Assembly: GCF_025232395.1 (NCBI RefSeq)
Contig: NZ_CP065938.1
Coordinates: 1,984,001-2,048,000 of the forward strand
Direction of reading: 5' to 3'
Length of the DNA: 64,000 nucleotides
Source: Taurinivorans muris
Lineage (GTDB): Bacteria; Desulfobacterota; Desulfovibrionia; Desulfovibrionales; Desulfovibrionaceae
Each line of letters begins with the position of its first letter. Position 1 is the stretch's first letter. The notes under the pieces are model-generated. The model was not told the origin of the DNA, ran no database searches, and worked only from the letters and a program-made list of their open reading frames with translations. The translations under genes were made by a program, and so were the position numbers. Shown piece after piece: positions 26,285 to 34,707 of this stretch.

Positions 26285-27210
26285 CTTCCCGCATCCTTAT
26301 AAATTTCCAGACGTTCACAGCTTCCCAGAGAACAGGCTTTTTGCAGGTCTTCACAGCCTTCTTTGGTTTTTCTCAGCAAAAACCGGATGTCACCGCGATT
26401 GACATAGGCTTCCGCAAGTTCGGGCAAAAAGCTGATCGCACGGCTGTATTCCTTGTCCGCGTCGGCGTATTTGTTCTTGTCTTTCAATATGTTGCCTTTG
26501 TTGTAATAAAAATATCCGTCAACAGGATACAGGGCTATCGCCTTATCAATGCTTGCCAATGCGTCGTCAAAGCGGTTGTTTTTTTGCTGGGCGACGGCAA
26601 GAGCGTTCCAGGCATACGCATCGTCCGGCATTTGTGCTGTGTATTCCTGCAGTAATTTGATACTGTCGGCATACATGCCCATTTCATAAAATGCGATGGC
26701 TTCATTATATTTTATAATCGGCTCATCGGGATAATTCTGTGCGAAATCGAAAAGAATTTTCAATGCTTTTTCAGGCTGTTTTTCGTGAATCAATATTGTC
26801 GCATCGCCGATAACGGCTTCCATCAGCTGAGGGTCAAGCTCCAATGCCAGTTTGAATTTTTCTTTTGCCTCGGCAATTTGATTGTTCTCATAATATGCGA
26901 TGCCTAAATTTGCCTGCAATGCGGCGGAATTGGGAACAAGGCTGACTGCTTCCTTGAAAACTTTGACGGCGTTTTCCGGTTGTTTGCATTGCAGGTAACT
27001 CATGCCGAGCCCGTTTAGGATAATAGGATTTTTTTGCAGATTGTCGGCTTCTGAAAAAATTTGGATGCTTTTTGAACATTCGTTGTTGTCATAGGCATTG
27101 AATGCCTTTGAGATGTCGAGCGGCGCCAGTCGTTCAGCATTGTTTGACTGCGCTGCGCAGCCGCATAACAATATGAGAAAAAAGAAAGAACAAAGTAAAA
27201 TCCGTTTCAT
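26260..27210 (-). CDS. TPR-repeat lipoprotein of the type II secretion operon
   Basis: A 316-aa protein with a lipoprotein signal peptide (MKRILLCSFFFLILLCGC, lipobox LLCGC with Cys18). About seven tetratricopeptide repeats follow across residues 35-300 (for example SAALQANLGIAYYENNQIAEAKEKF and YAWNALAVAQQKNNRFDDALASIDKAIALYP). The Cys is followed by Ala-Ala, not Asp, so outer-membrane sorting is expected. It lies between gspH (4-base overlap) and the CPBP protease (25-base overlap). By analogy with TPR pilotins of the PilF/PilW type it may help place the GspD secretin in the outer membrane; a role in substrate docking is equally possible. AGGAG lies before its ATG. Confidence 0.85.
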   Translation of the reverse strand: MKRILLCSFFFLILLCGCAAQSNNAERLAPLDISKAFNAYDNNECSKSIQIFSEADNLQKNPIILNGLGMSYLQCKQPENAVKVFKEAVSLVPNSAALQANLGIAYYENNQIAEAKEKFKLALELDPQLMEAVIGDATILIHEKQPEKALKILFDFAQNYPDEPIIKYNEAIAFYEMGMYADSIKLLQEYTAQMPDDAYAWNALAVAQQKNNRFDDALASIDKAIALYPVDGYFYYNKGNILKDKNKYADADKEYSRAISFLPELAEAYVNRGDIRFLLRKTKEGCEDLQKACSLGSCERLEIYKDAGRCLGGIWK

Positions 27211-27695
27211 AAATACTCCTTATGGATTTTGTCGAAATCCATATCGTTATCAAAGGTGAGGGGTTCCCCTATCGTTGGCAGGTAGATGATTTTATAGTTG
27301 TTTTTGTTTTTCACTTTAATCAGGCATTCTTCCGACAATCCGATTTTGCTGACAGCAAGATTGAAAAAACCGTTCGTCAGCGCCTTATTATTGATTTCCG
27401 TTATTTCGGAACCATGGGAAAGCGTAAATTCTTTATATGTTTTCCCATGATTGGCAATAAGGATTTTTTGGGGATAAAAAACCAAATCAAGCTGCTCGCC
27501 ATTAAAAATGGCTAAGCTTTTAGCCTCGGTTTTAGCATCGATTATTTCATTGACGCTATCCAAAATATTTTTGTCGAACGGCCATAAAAAATTAATGGAT
27601 ACGCTCATGAGAATGCTTATTAAAACCAAGCTTATCGTCAGCTCCAGGAGCGTAAAAGCATTGTCGGAGGAGTGATTGCCGTGCGTTTTCATCAT
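27207..27695 (-). CDS. gspH: Type II secretion minor pseudopilin (GspH-like)
   Basis: A 162-aa pseudopilin. The N-methylation motif is FTLLELTISLVLISILMSVSI at about residue 14, so prepilin peptidase would cleave between Ala and Phe. The residue before the cleavage site is Ala, not the usual Gly. The globular part has beta-rich GspH-like character (KEFTLSHGSEITEI). It overlaps the gspG stop codon and is followed by the TPR lipoprotein. Assignment to GspH rather than another minor pilin rests on order and size. Confidence 0.78.
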   Translation of the reverse strand: MMKTHGNHSSDNAFTLLELTISLVLISILMSVSINFLWPFDKNILDSVNEIIDAKTEAKSLAIFNGEQLDLVFYPQKILIANHGKTYKEFTLSHGSEITEINNKALTNGFFNLAVSKIGLSEECLIKVKNKNNYKIIYLPTIGEPLTFDNDMDFDKIHKEYL

Positions 27696-28132
27696 TCTTT
27701 CGCAGTATCTTTTCCGTAAATGTCCTGGTCTTCGTTTTCTCCCCCTTCCTGTCCGTCGGCACCGAAGCTCATGATTTCAAAAGGGGTTCTTTCCCCGGGA
27801 ACGATATAAACATAAGGATTTCCCCATGGGTCGTCCGGAAGCTTGCTGATATAGCCGTTCGCTGGATAATTTTTAGGTGTTTTTCCCATGGTCGGTTTTG
27901 TCACAAGGGCTTCCAAGCCTTGTTCCGTTGAGGGATAAAATCCGTTATCCAAATAGAATTTTTTCACTGCTGTCGATAAATTTTCGATTTGCATTTGTGC
28001 CTGCACAACTCTTGCCTTGTGGGGCTCATCCATGAACTGCGGGGTGATGATGGCGCCTAAGATGCTGAGAATTACCAAAACAATCATTAATTCAAGCAAA
28101 GTGAATCCGTCATTTTTTTTAGAGTGCAACAT
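27692..28132 (-). CDS. gspG: Type II secretion major pseudopilin GspG
   Basis: A 146-aa major pseudopilin with leader MLHSKKNDG and cleavage before FTLLELMIVLVILSILGAII. The diagnostic region DNGFYPSTEQGLEALVTKPTMGKTPKNY and the C-terminal calcium-binding area DPWGNPYVYIVPG...MSFGADGQEGGENEDQDI are nearly canonical. It forms the periplasmic pseudopilus that drives substrate through the secretin. TAAGGAGAT lies before the ATG. A short, highly expressed gene of the operon. Confidence 0.95.
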   Translation of the reverse strand: MLHSKKNDGFTLLELMIVLVILSILGAIITPQFMDEPHKARVVQAQMQIENLSTAVKKFYLDNGFYPSTEQGLEALVTKPTMGKTPKNYPANGYISKLPDDPWGNPYVYIVPGERTPFEIMSFGADGQEGGENEDQDIYGKDTAKE

Positions 28133-28144
28133 CGCATTATCTCC

Positions 28145-29158
28145 TTATTGAATGTTTTTATATTTCCATTTTATATAGTTATCATAAATCGTGCAGATTG
28201 ATACCATGCTTATGTTATTATTGCCGGCTCCGACCCGGATGTGAAAACGGAAAACCCTGCTCGAGTGGGATACGATGCTTTGGGAGGGAACATTCTGTGC
28301 AAAGCTTTCAAAAATTTCCCTGTACCAGGCGGATTCATTTAAATTTTCTTTTGAAGTTCTTTTTAAAAGTATTTGCTGTAAAAAATCGCCGGCTTGATTT
28401 TGTCCGTCATAAAGGCTTCGGACGACAACCGGCTCTAAAAAAACGATATTCATGGGACCGCTGCTCCAAACGCTGACGATGTCGATTAATCCTTTGCCGT
28501 TGTCTGTTCCGTTTATGATATTATGTATCAATGTTTGATCGATAGTTTGCGGCCATGCTATCAAATTTAATTCTTGGGGATTTTCAAACGGTCTTTCGGG
28601 CGGAAAACACCGGACGGGAAGAGCGAGGTATTTTTTTAATTCCTCCGCATCAGGAGCGATCTGTCCTCCCCATATCAGCATGGAATTGAGCATTTCATCC
28701 GCCATTTCATATGCGTTTTCTTCTGTTCCGGCATAACCGTTTTGTTTCATAAGGTTCACCAGAATATTTTTAAGGATTTGCTGATGATATAAAGCTCTCT
28801 TGCGCGTATCGTCCGTTGACGAAAAAATATTGTTGATAGGGAAAAAAGAATTTTCATCGACAATTTGTATGGAAAAATCTTCGCTTTTAAAAGAATCCAT
28901 GATTGCTTGCCAAATAAGCGTCAATTCTTCAAGCGTATGTTTTCGGGCGGCTGATGTTGCTGACAAATTGTTCCGCAAGAGTTTGACTGCGAGATTTTCG
29001 CCCGATTCCGCAAAAATTTTGCTTTGTATTGTTCTTTTGTTTAAATTTGCAAGGGCATGGTCGTACAATACGAATTGAGAAAGCCTGGACGCGATTGCCG
29101 CAAGCCCGGTAAGAATAATTAAAACTATAATCAGAACAGTCCCTTGATTGTTTTTCAT
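28145..29158 (-). CDS. gspK: Type II secretion minor pseudopilin GspK
   Basis: A 337-aa protein with a GspK-type leader and helix (NNQG then TVLIIVLIILTGLAAIA, without the Glu5 of other pseudopilins, as is normal for GspK). The large alpha domain has LLRNNLSATSAARKHTLEELTLIWQ, DENSFFPINNIF and YEMADEMLNSMLIWGGQI, matching the family. GspK caps the pseudopilus tip with GspI and GspJ. It overlaps gspJ by 4 bases. Confidence 0.9.
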   Translation of the reverse strand: MKNNQGTVLIIVLIILTGLAAIASRLSQFVLYDHALANLNKRTIQSKIFAESGENLAVKLLRNNLSATSAARKHTLEELTLIWQAIMDSFKSEDFSIQIVDENSFFPINNIFSSTDDTRKRALYHQQILKNILVNLMKQNGYAGTEENAYEMADEMLNSMLIWGGQIAPDAEELKKYLALPVRCFPPERPFENPQELNLIAWPQTIDQTLIHNIINGTDNGKGLIDIVSVWSSGPMNIVFLEPVVVRSLYDGQNQAGDFLQQILLKRTSKENLNESAWYREIFESFAQNVPSQSIVSHSSRVFRFHIRVGAGNNNISMVSICTIYDNYIKWKYKNIQ

Positions 29159-29823
29159 CGGCTATCTCTTTCTTTTGCCGGAACCGGAACGATAAACGTG
29201 AAGTTTTTTCTGTCGGAATATGAAATGGTAAATTTAAACGCTTGGGGATAAAAATTCTTATCGGCTGTGGTTTTTTCGGACCAGTTTGAATAATATTGTT
29301 CGTTCCATAACGCTTGGATGTCTATTTCTTTGATGTTTTTGTCCAAAAGCAGCTCCGTCGTCCGAAAATCCGTATCGATACCGGCGAACGGACGTTCCCT
29401 GCGTATTAAAACATACGTGTTTTGCCGGGATTTTCGTAAATAATATTCCACGGCATATGCGGGAGGAAGCGCGTTTTTGGGTGCGCCGCCATGTATTTGG
29501 AACGTTGTCTGCAATGAAATGACCAATATGTCGGAACCGGAAGTGTTTTTTTCTGCGCCGGCGAATTGTTTGAACCGTGCGGAATGTTCCTGGGGAGTAA
29601 GAAACACAGGTATAGGTTTGTTGTGAACAATGGAAATATTTGCGAAATCATTATCCAATATTGTTGAAAACAAGCGTTCCTGCTCTTTTTGAAAAACAAT
29701 TTTTTTGCTTTCAGTGCCGAACTGCATCACCATATCGTATGTTGAAAAAAGAACCATGCCTATGACCGAGGTCAGGCTCATGGCTATTAAGAGTTCTATC
29801 AGCGTAAATCCGTTATTGTTCAT
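29155..29823 (-). CDS. gspJ: Type II secretion minor pseudopilin GspJ
   Basis: A 222-aa pseudopilin with leader MNNNG and FTLIELLIAMSLTSVIGMV. It has the usual GspJ pattern of a beta-rich globular domain with Arg-rich strands (YYLRKSRQNTYVLIRRERP) and a C-terminal strand (FTIVPVPAK-like). It overlaps gspI and gspK by 4 bases at each end, a tightly coupled operon. The tip complex GspI-GspJ-GspK is complete here. Confidence 0.88.
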   Translation of the reverse strand: MNNNGFTLIELLIAMSLTSVIGMVLFSTYDMVMQFGTESKKIVFQKEQERLFSTILDNDFANISIVHNKPIPVFLTPQEHSARFKQFAGAEKNTSGSDILVISLQTTFQIHGGAPKNALPPAYAVEYYLRKSRQNTYVLIRRERPFAGIDTDFRTTELLLDKNIKEIDIQALWNEQYYSNWSEKTTADKNFYPQAFKFTISYSDRKNFTFIVPVPAKERDSR

Positions 29824-30170
29824 GGTAATATGTACTCCATGGTGACACTTTGACCGTTTTTGGAATTTTCATTTTTAAAATTGACTGAAAGTATTTTGAG
29901 CTGATATTGCCCGTCAATTGTTTTTATTTCGGATTTCCATGAAATTTTCGGATTTTCAGGAGCGAGCGTTCCCGATTGTTCATAATTCTTGGATTGGATG
30001 ATATTGGTTAAAATTTCCCTTTCCTTATAAATGACGGCATCCTGCCAGAGATTAAACGCTATGCTTTCTTGCTGCCGTCCAATTTGCTGAACGGAAATGA
30101 CGGCGACAATGCTGAGTATCGACAATGAAATCAATACTTCTAACAGGGTGAAAGCGCTGTTTTCATTCAT
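29820..30170 (-). CDS. gspI: Type II secretion minor pseudopilin GspI
   Basis: A 116-aa pseudopilin: leader MNENSA, then FTLLEVLISLSILSIVAVISVQQ, followed by the GspI-typical short domain (YKEREILTNIIQSK...GTLAPENPKISWKSEI). As in gspH the residue before cleavage is Ala, not Gly. It sits between gspM and gspJ with overlaps of 8 and 4 bases. Confidence 0.87.
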   Translation of the reverse strand: MNENSAFTLLEVLISLSILSIVAVISVQQIGRQQESIAFNLWQDAVIYKEREILTNIIQSKNYEQSGTLAPENPKISWKSEIKTIDGQYQLKILSVNFKNENSKNGQSVTMEYILP

Positions 30171-30606
30171 AACGGATAATGCCCATGGACAATGAAAAAA
30201 AGTTGTCGTTATTTTTTTGCATTGATAATTGTTCGATTTGTATGTCAGGATACGCCTGCCATAGGTTCAGCCATGCGACGCATTGGTCCAGGTAAAGGTT
30301 CGAGAGGCGGATTTCCAATTTTTCACTGTAATTTTCAGTGCGGGGAGAAGGATTTACGGATTCTATTTGCTGTGCCATGTTTAATTGTTCCGATATTTCA
30401 TTGAGGCGGTAAAACAGGGACGTTGACAGGGATTTCGCCTGCGGCTGTTCGGAAGGAATCTGCGCGATAAGGCTTTTCAGTTCGGCGTAATTGTTTTTCG
30501 TTGTTTGTAATTGGTGTTCGGCTTTGTTTATCTGCGTGTGAAGATATATGAAACAAAGAAGAAAGCCTGCCGCCGTCAGCATAAGCATATACTTGAGCTT
30601 GCTCAT
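30163..30606 (-). CDS. gspM: Type II secretion inner-membrane protein GspM-like
   Basis: A 147-aa bitopic protein. The short N-terminal cytoplasmic segment and one transmembrane helix (about residues 6-24, YMLMLTAAGFLLCFIYLHT) are followed by a coiled coil (KAEHQLQTTKNNYAELKSLIAQ) and a small ferredoxin-like periplasmic domain. This architecture and its place directly after gspL are those of GspM, which is poorly conserved in sequence. It stabilises GspL in the inner-membrane platform. Confidence 0.75.
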   Translation of the reverse strand: MSKLKYMLMLTAAGFLLCFIYLHTQINKAEHQLQTTKNNYAELKSLIAQIPSEQPQAKSLSTSLFYRLNEISEQLNMAQQIESVNPSPRTENYSEKLEIRLSNLYLDQCVAWLNLWQAYPDIQIEQLSMQKNNDNFFSLSMGIIRYE

Positions 30607-32051
30607 ATGGTATCCTCCACATTGAAGGTGATTTCAAAATTGATGCTGAATTTGTTTTGACCTTTGATGATGGATGCGTTTGTGACTTTCACGTTTGAAA
30701 TATCGGAATCCGCTTTCAACGCGTTTGTTATGTTATCCAGCTCTTCGTAATTTATGGTGCTTGCATTGATTGAAACAATATTTTTGTTCATATTGAAATT
30801 TGTCAGGATGATTTTTTCCTTATCCGGCAAACGTTCGCTTAGGCGGTCCAAAACGGCTAAAGGCGTATTTTGGGAATGCGCGGCTGATTCCGGAGCTATT
30901 CTGTTTAAAAGCACGCTTTTCAACTGCTTGAAATTGGAAAAAGAGGGGGCGTCCGGAACCGCTTTTTTATAACTGTTTTGAATTTCCGTTAAATAGCTCT
31001 CATTTTCATTTTTAAGAGCTGTCAGCTTGAGGCTGAGGGAGCTTAATCCCAAGACAAGACAAAACACAATAAGATAACAAGGAATGAAATTCGGGTTGAG
31101 CAGTTTTTCCAGCTGCGAGTTTTCATTTGTTTTTTCCGGTGAATTTGTTTTGTTTTTATGGGTGAAAAATAATGAAGCCGAGCCGAAAGACAGAAGGATA
31201 TTATGGGCGACAATGTTTTCAGTGCTGTAAACCGCATGCTTGAACGGTGATTTTTTCTTAAAAAACGCGCATTTTTTCAATATATCCGAGAGGGCTTGCA
31301 ATTTGGGAATTGCGATGTACGGAGCATAATTTATTTCTTTGTCGAGGTATTCTTTCAATTCCCGTTTGTTTTCGCTGATGATGACAAATTCCGCATGTTC
31401 CGCATGGGGCAAAATGAAGTTCATGGCGGCATTGAAATATTTGCCGTTTTGTTCATTTTTAAGCAGTTGAATATAATAGAGTTTTTTTATTTGATTTTTT
31501 TTACGGCAAATGGAAAAGAACGTTTCATCGTAAAGAGCCAGATAGTTTTTTTCTTCCGCATGGTTTTGTCCTAAGAGATAAGGGAAAGGCAAAAAGGTTA
31601 TTTTGGTTTGCGCGGCGCCGTATCGGTCCGTCAATAAATACCATGATGTTAAAAAAGACGTTAGGCAAGAGAGCGTGTATGCTGTTGTTTCCGTATCGTT
31701 TTTTTCTTTTTTGCCGATGATTGCGGTATGGGTGAACAGGTTTGCCTGCGGCATTTCGACATCAAGCATTATGCCGATGGCTTTTTTTATTTTTGCGGGC
31801 GAGGAAAAAGGAAATTTCCATTCTTTGACGATGACGTTTTTAGGGTCGAGGCAAATATGCCATACGCTGTTTTTTATGGATTGCGGGCAGCTGCTTTTCA
31901 GGTCGTCAGCAATTGCGGCTGTCAGCTCTTCGGGATTTGTTTTGGCGTATTTTTTTTCAGCAAGCAAAAAGGGCAGGAAAAAGTTTTTTTTCCAGACGGA
32001 AACATGCCAATGCGCTGATTTTTCAATAAGGACGATATAGAGCTTATTCAT
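30603..32051 (-). CDS. gspL: Type II secretion inner-membrane platform protein GspL
   Basis: A 482-aa protein with an actin-like cytoplasmic N-terminal domain (about residues 1-280, including the ATPase-contact region), one transmembrane helix at about 330-350 (YLIVFCLVLGLSSLSLKL) and a C-terminal periplasmic ferredoxin-like domain. This is the GspL plan, with the C-terminal half resembling PilN. GspL recruits GspE to the membrane. It overlaps gspM by 4 bases and follows gspN by 20. Primary-sequence conservation is low, so the call leans on architecture and order. Confidence 0.8.
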   Translation of the reverse strand: MNKLYIVLIEKSAHWHVSVWKKNFFLPFLLAEKKYAKTNPEELTAAIADDLKSSCPQSIKNSVWHICLDPKNVIVKEWKFPFSSPAKIKKAIGIMLDVEMPQANLFTHTAIIGKKEKNDTETTAYTLSCLTSFLTSWYLLTDRYGAAQTKITFLPFPYLLGQNHAEEKNYLALYDETFFSICRKKNQIKKLYYIQLLKNEQNGKYFNAAMNFILPHAEHAEFVIISENKRELKEYLDKEINYAPYIAIPKLQALSDILKKCAFFKKKSPFKHAVYSTENIVAHNILLSFGSASLFFTHKNKTNSPEKTNENSQLEKLLNPNFIPCYLIVFCLVLGLSSLSLKLTALKNENESYLTEIQNSYKKAVPDAPSFSNFKQLKSVLLNRIAPESAAHSQNTPLAVLDRLSERLPDKEKIILTNFNMNKNIVSINASTINYEELDNITNALKADSDISNVKVTNASIIKGQNKFSINFEITFNVEDTI

Positions 32052-32071
32052 AACATATCCAGTTAAATCCG

Positions 32072-33010
32072 TTATAAGACATTGACGTTCGGAGAATTGG
32101 GGGAGCCGGTGATTTTCATTCTGACTTCGTTTTTTTCAAGAATTGATCTTCGCGTGTTTTTTGGGGTCAGTTCCTGATTGATATCATTCTTATCGATTTT
32201 GACAACGGCGTTGAAATTTAATGCCGATTGGCGGAGATTATGGTAATCAAGATCCGCGGTGCCGTTCACTTCCGCCGATATTATGTCGGACTTGAAAGAG
32301 ATATCGCAATAATCGAGTTTGCTTTTGTTCAGCCGCAAATCCACGGACAGATTTCCGTTTGCAATGTCTGAACGGTTCAGGATAGGAATATGGTTGATGA
32401 CATCGGCATTTGTCACGTTTCCTTTGCAGGCTGCGTCCATGGAGAAAAGATCGGGTTTTGAATTTTGCAGCTGAAAGGCTGCGTAAGCGTTGAAATTGGC
32501 TGTGCCGGAATTGACGCCTATCAGTGTTTGCAGCGGAAATGAATTTTTCATGTCTTTTAAATCGATGTTTTCAAATGTCGCCCGCGCGGTTATTTGCTTG
32601 GGAGAAAACAATGCGTCCGATGTGACGGCTGCCGTGATTTTTCCTTTAGCCAAAGCGCCGGTGAGGTTTATTTCCTTGTTCCAAAGCGATAATTCCAATT
32701 TTCCCTGTTCAATCACAATATCCGGATAAGCCGCATGGCTGAGCGCGTCGAATTTTAAAGCGGGCATGATGAGGCTGATTTGCGGGTTGACGATATTGAC
32801 ATTGTTTTCTTCCAATACGGATAAGAAATGCCGAAATTTCATTTCCGCATTCTTTTTCATGGAAAGAACGGCGAAAATGCAAAGATAGCAGATGAGAAAT
32901 AAAAAGAAAGCGAAAAAGAGCCGTTTGAAAAATTCGGCATGGACCGAGAACAGAAGCGGTTTTCGCCATGTTTCAATTTTGCTGAAAAAAGAAGAAAAAA
33001 AGTTACGCAT
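32072..33010 (-). CDS. gspN: Type II secretion protein GspN
   Basis: A 312-aa inner-membrane anchored protein with one N-terminal transmembrane helix (about residues 28-52, KRLFFAFFLFLICYLCIFAVLSMK region) and a beta-rich periplasmic domain, as in GspN of delta-proteobacterial T2SS. Characteristic stretches are GALAKGKITAAVTSDALF and ANGNLSVDLRLNKSKLDY. GspN is an accessory component found in a subset of systems. It overlaps the 3' end of gspE by 8 bases. Confidence 0.82.
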   Translation of the reverse strand: MRNFFSSFFSKIETWRKPLLFSVHAEFFKRLFFAFFLFLICYLCIFAVLSMKKNAEMKFRHFLSVLEENNVNIVNPQISLIMPALKFDALSHAAYPDIVIEQGKLELSLWNKEINLTGALAKGKITAAVTSDALFSPKQITARATFENIDLKDMKNSFPLQTLIGVNSGTANFNAYAAFQLQNSKPDLFSMDAACKGNVTNADVINHIPILNRSDIANGNLSVDLRLNKSKLDYCDISFKSDIISAEVNGTADLDYHNLRQSALNFNAVVKIDKNDINQELTPKNTRRSILEKNEVRMKITGSPNSPNVNVL

Positions 33011-34697
33011 TGATTACTCTTGTCAGTTCCGTCAGGGAAGTTATTCCTTGGGCTACTTTGATCATTCCGTCAAGATAAAGGCTGTACATTCCGTTTTCTT
33101 CCGCAAATTGCCTGATTGTTGCGGAATCGGTTTTGTCCACGATCAATTTTTTCATTTTTTCATGAATAGGCATCATCTCATAAATCGCAATTCTTCCTTT
33201 GTATCCGGTATTCATGCATTCCGGACAGCCCTGCGGTTTATAGAGGGTATTGTTTTGCATATGTTCCGCCGCCCTGCCGAGTTTCAGCATTTCGTCTTTA
33301 TTCGGTGAATAGGCTGTTTTGCAATGCGGGCAAAGCACACGGACTAGTCTTTGCGCAATGACTCCCCGCAATACCGAGCTCAATAAAAACGATTCCACAT
33401 CCATATCAAGCAGGCGGGTAATGGCGCTTGGGGCGTCGTTCGTGTGCAGGGTTGAAAAAACAAGGTGTCCGGTAAGGGCGGACTGCACGGCTATGGAGGC
33501 GGTTTCCTGATCGCGGATTTCACCGATGAGGATGACGTCGGGGTCTTGGCGCACCAAGGTTCTTAACCCGTTGGCGAAAGTCAGCCCGATTTTTGTGTTG
33601 ACTTGGACCTGCCCGATACCGTCAAGCTCATATTCCACCGGGTCTTCGATGGTGAGGATATTCCTGCTGGGAGAGGCTATTTCCTGCAAGGCGGCATAAA
33701 GGGTTGTCGTTTTTCCGCTGCCGGTCGGACCTGTGACCAGAATAATTCCGTTGGGCATGCTGATAAATTCTTTCATCACGGCAAAGCAGGAGGGGGTGAG
33801 CCCCAGTTCGTTCAAAGAGAGTATCCTTTCGGATTTTTCAAGCAAACGCAGCACAACCCTTTCGCCGAAAGAAGTGGGCAGGGTTGAAACACGCAGTCCG
33901 ACCTCCCTGTCCCCTAAGGCTATGGTTATTCTTCCGTCCTGAGGAAGCCTTTTTTCCGCGATATTCAGTTTCGCCATGACCTTGATACGGGAAACGACCG
34001 CGGCATGGTGGGATTTTTCCAATTTGTTTTTATCGTACAAGACCCCGTCCAAGCGAAAGCGGATACGCGACTCCTCCCGATACGGCTCAATATGGATATC
34101 GCTTGCGCCGAGCCTTATCGCCTGCGCAAGAACATGGTTGACGAAGCGGATGAACGGGGTTTCGTTGCTGTCGTCAAGAACATCGTCAATCGTGTCATCG
34201 TCGAAATCAACGGATTTGTTTTCCGACTGCTGAAGCAGTTCTTCGGAATTTTCTTGGCTTACGGAGTTGAAAGCCAAATTGATGAGATACTGGACGCTTT
34301 CTTTTTCCAGCAAAACCGGAAAAATGAATTGTTTCTGCAATAAAAATTCAAGTTCCTGTTTTATGGACCATGATTGTATGTTACAAATCCCAAGTACGGG
34401 AATATTGTTGTAATAGAGCGGAATTACAATATTTTTTCTTAACCATTGGATTGAAAAAAGGCATATTTCCTCAAAATTAGCAGACCATGGGGAATGTTCC
34501 TGATTTATGAGATTTTTCATATCCGGCACATGGCTGATTCCGAATTCCTGCGAAAGCAAAGAAAGGTATTGCGTTTCGGTTATGCGGTTTTCAGCGTACA
34601 GCACGTTCGCGAGAGGGACGTTTTCTCTCTGCGCCTGCCGGGAAAAAAGCTCTTTTTCTTCTTTACCCAATAAAAAATCATCATAATTCATAGGCAT
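33003..34697 (-). CDS. gspE: Type II secretion assembly ATPase GspE
   Basis: A 564-aa hexameric secretion ATPase. The N-terminal GspL-binding domain (about 1-160) is followed by SDIHIEPYREESRIRFRLDG, Walker A GPTGSGKTTTLYAAL, Asp-box EDPVEYELDGIGQVQVN, Walker B ILIGEIRDQETASIAVQSALTGHLVFSTLHTNDA, and the tetra-Cys zinc domain CPHC...CPEC near residue 470. All motifs are intact. AAGGA lies seven bases before the ATG. It powers pseudopilus growth. Confidence 0.96.
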   Translation of the reverse strand: MPMNYDDFLLGKEEKELFSRQAQRENVPLANVLYAENRITETQYLSLLSQEFGISHVPDMKNLINQEHSPWSANFEEICLFSIQWLRKNIVIPLYYNNIPVLGICNIQSWSIKQELEFLLQKQFIFPVLLEKESVQYLINLAFNSVSQENSEELLQQSENKSVDFDDDTIDDVLDDSNETPFIRFVNHVLAQAIRLGASDIHIEPYREESRIRFRLDGVLYDKNKLEKSHHAAVVSRIKVMAKLNIAEKRLPQDGRITIALGDREVGLRVSTLPTSFGERVVLRLLEKSERILSLNELGLTPSCFAVMKEFISMPNGIILVTGPTGSGKTTTLYAALQEIASPSRNILTIEDPVEYELDGIGQVQVNTKIGLTFANGLRTLVRQDPDVILIGEIRDQETASIAVQSALTGHLVFSTLHTNDAPSAITRLLDMDVESFLLSSVLRGVIAQRLVRVLCPHCKTAYSPNKDEMLKLGRAAEHMQNNTLYKPQGCPECMNTGYKGRIAIYEMMPIHEKMKKLIVDKTDSATIRQFAEENGMYSLYLDGMIKVAQGITSLTELTRVINA

Positions 34698-34707
34698 GGG
34701 GGCTTCC

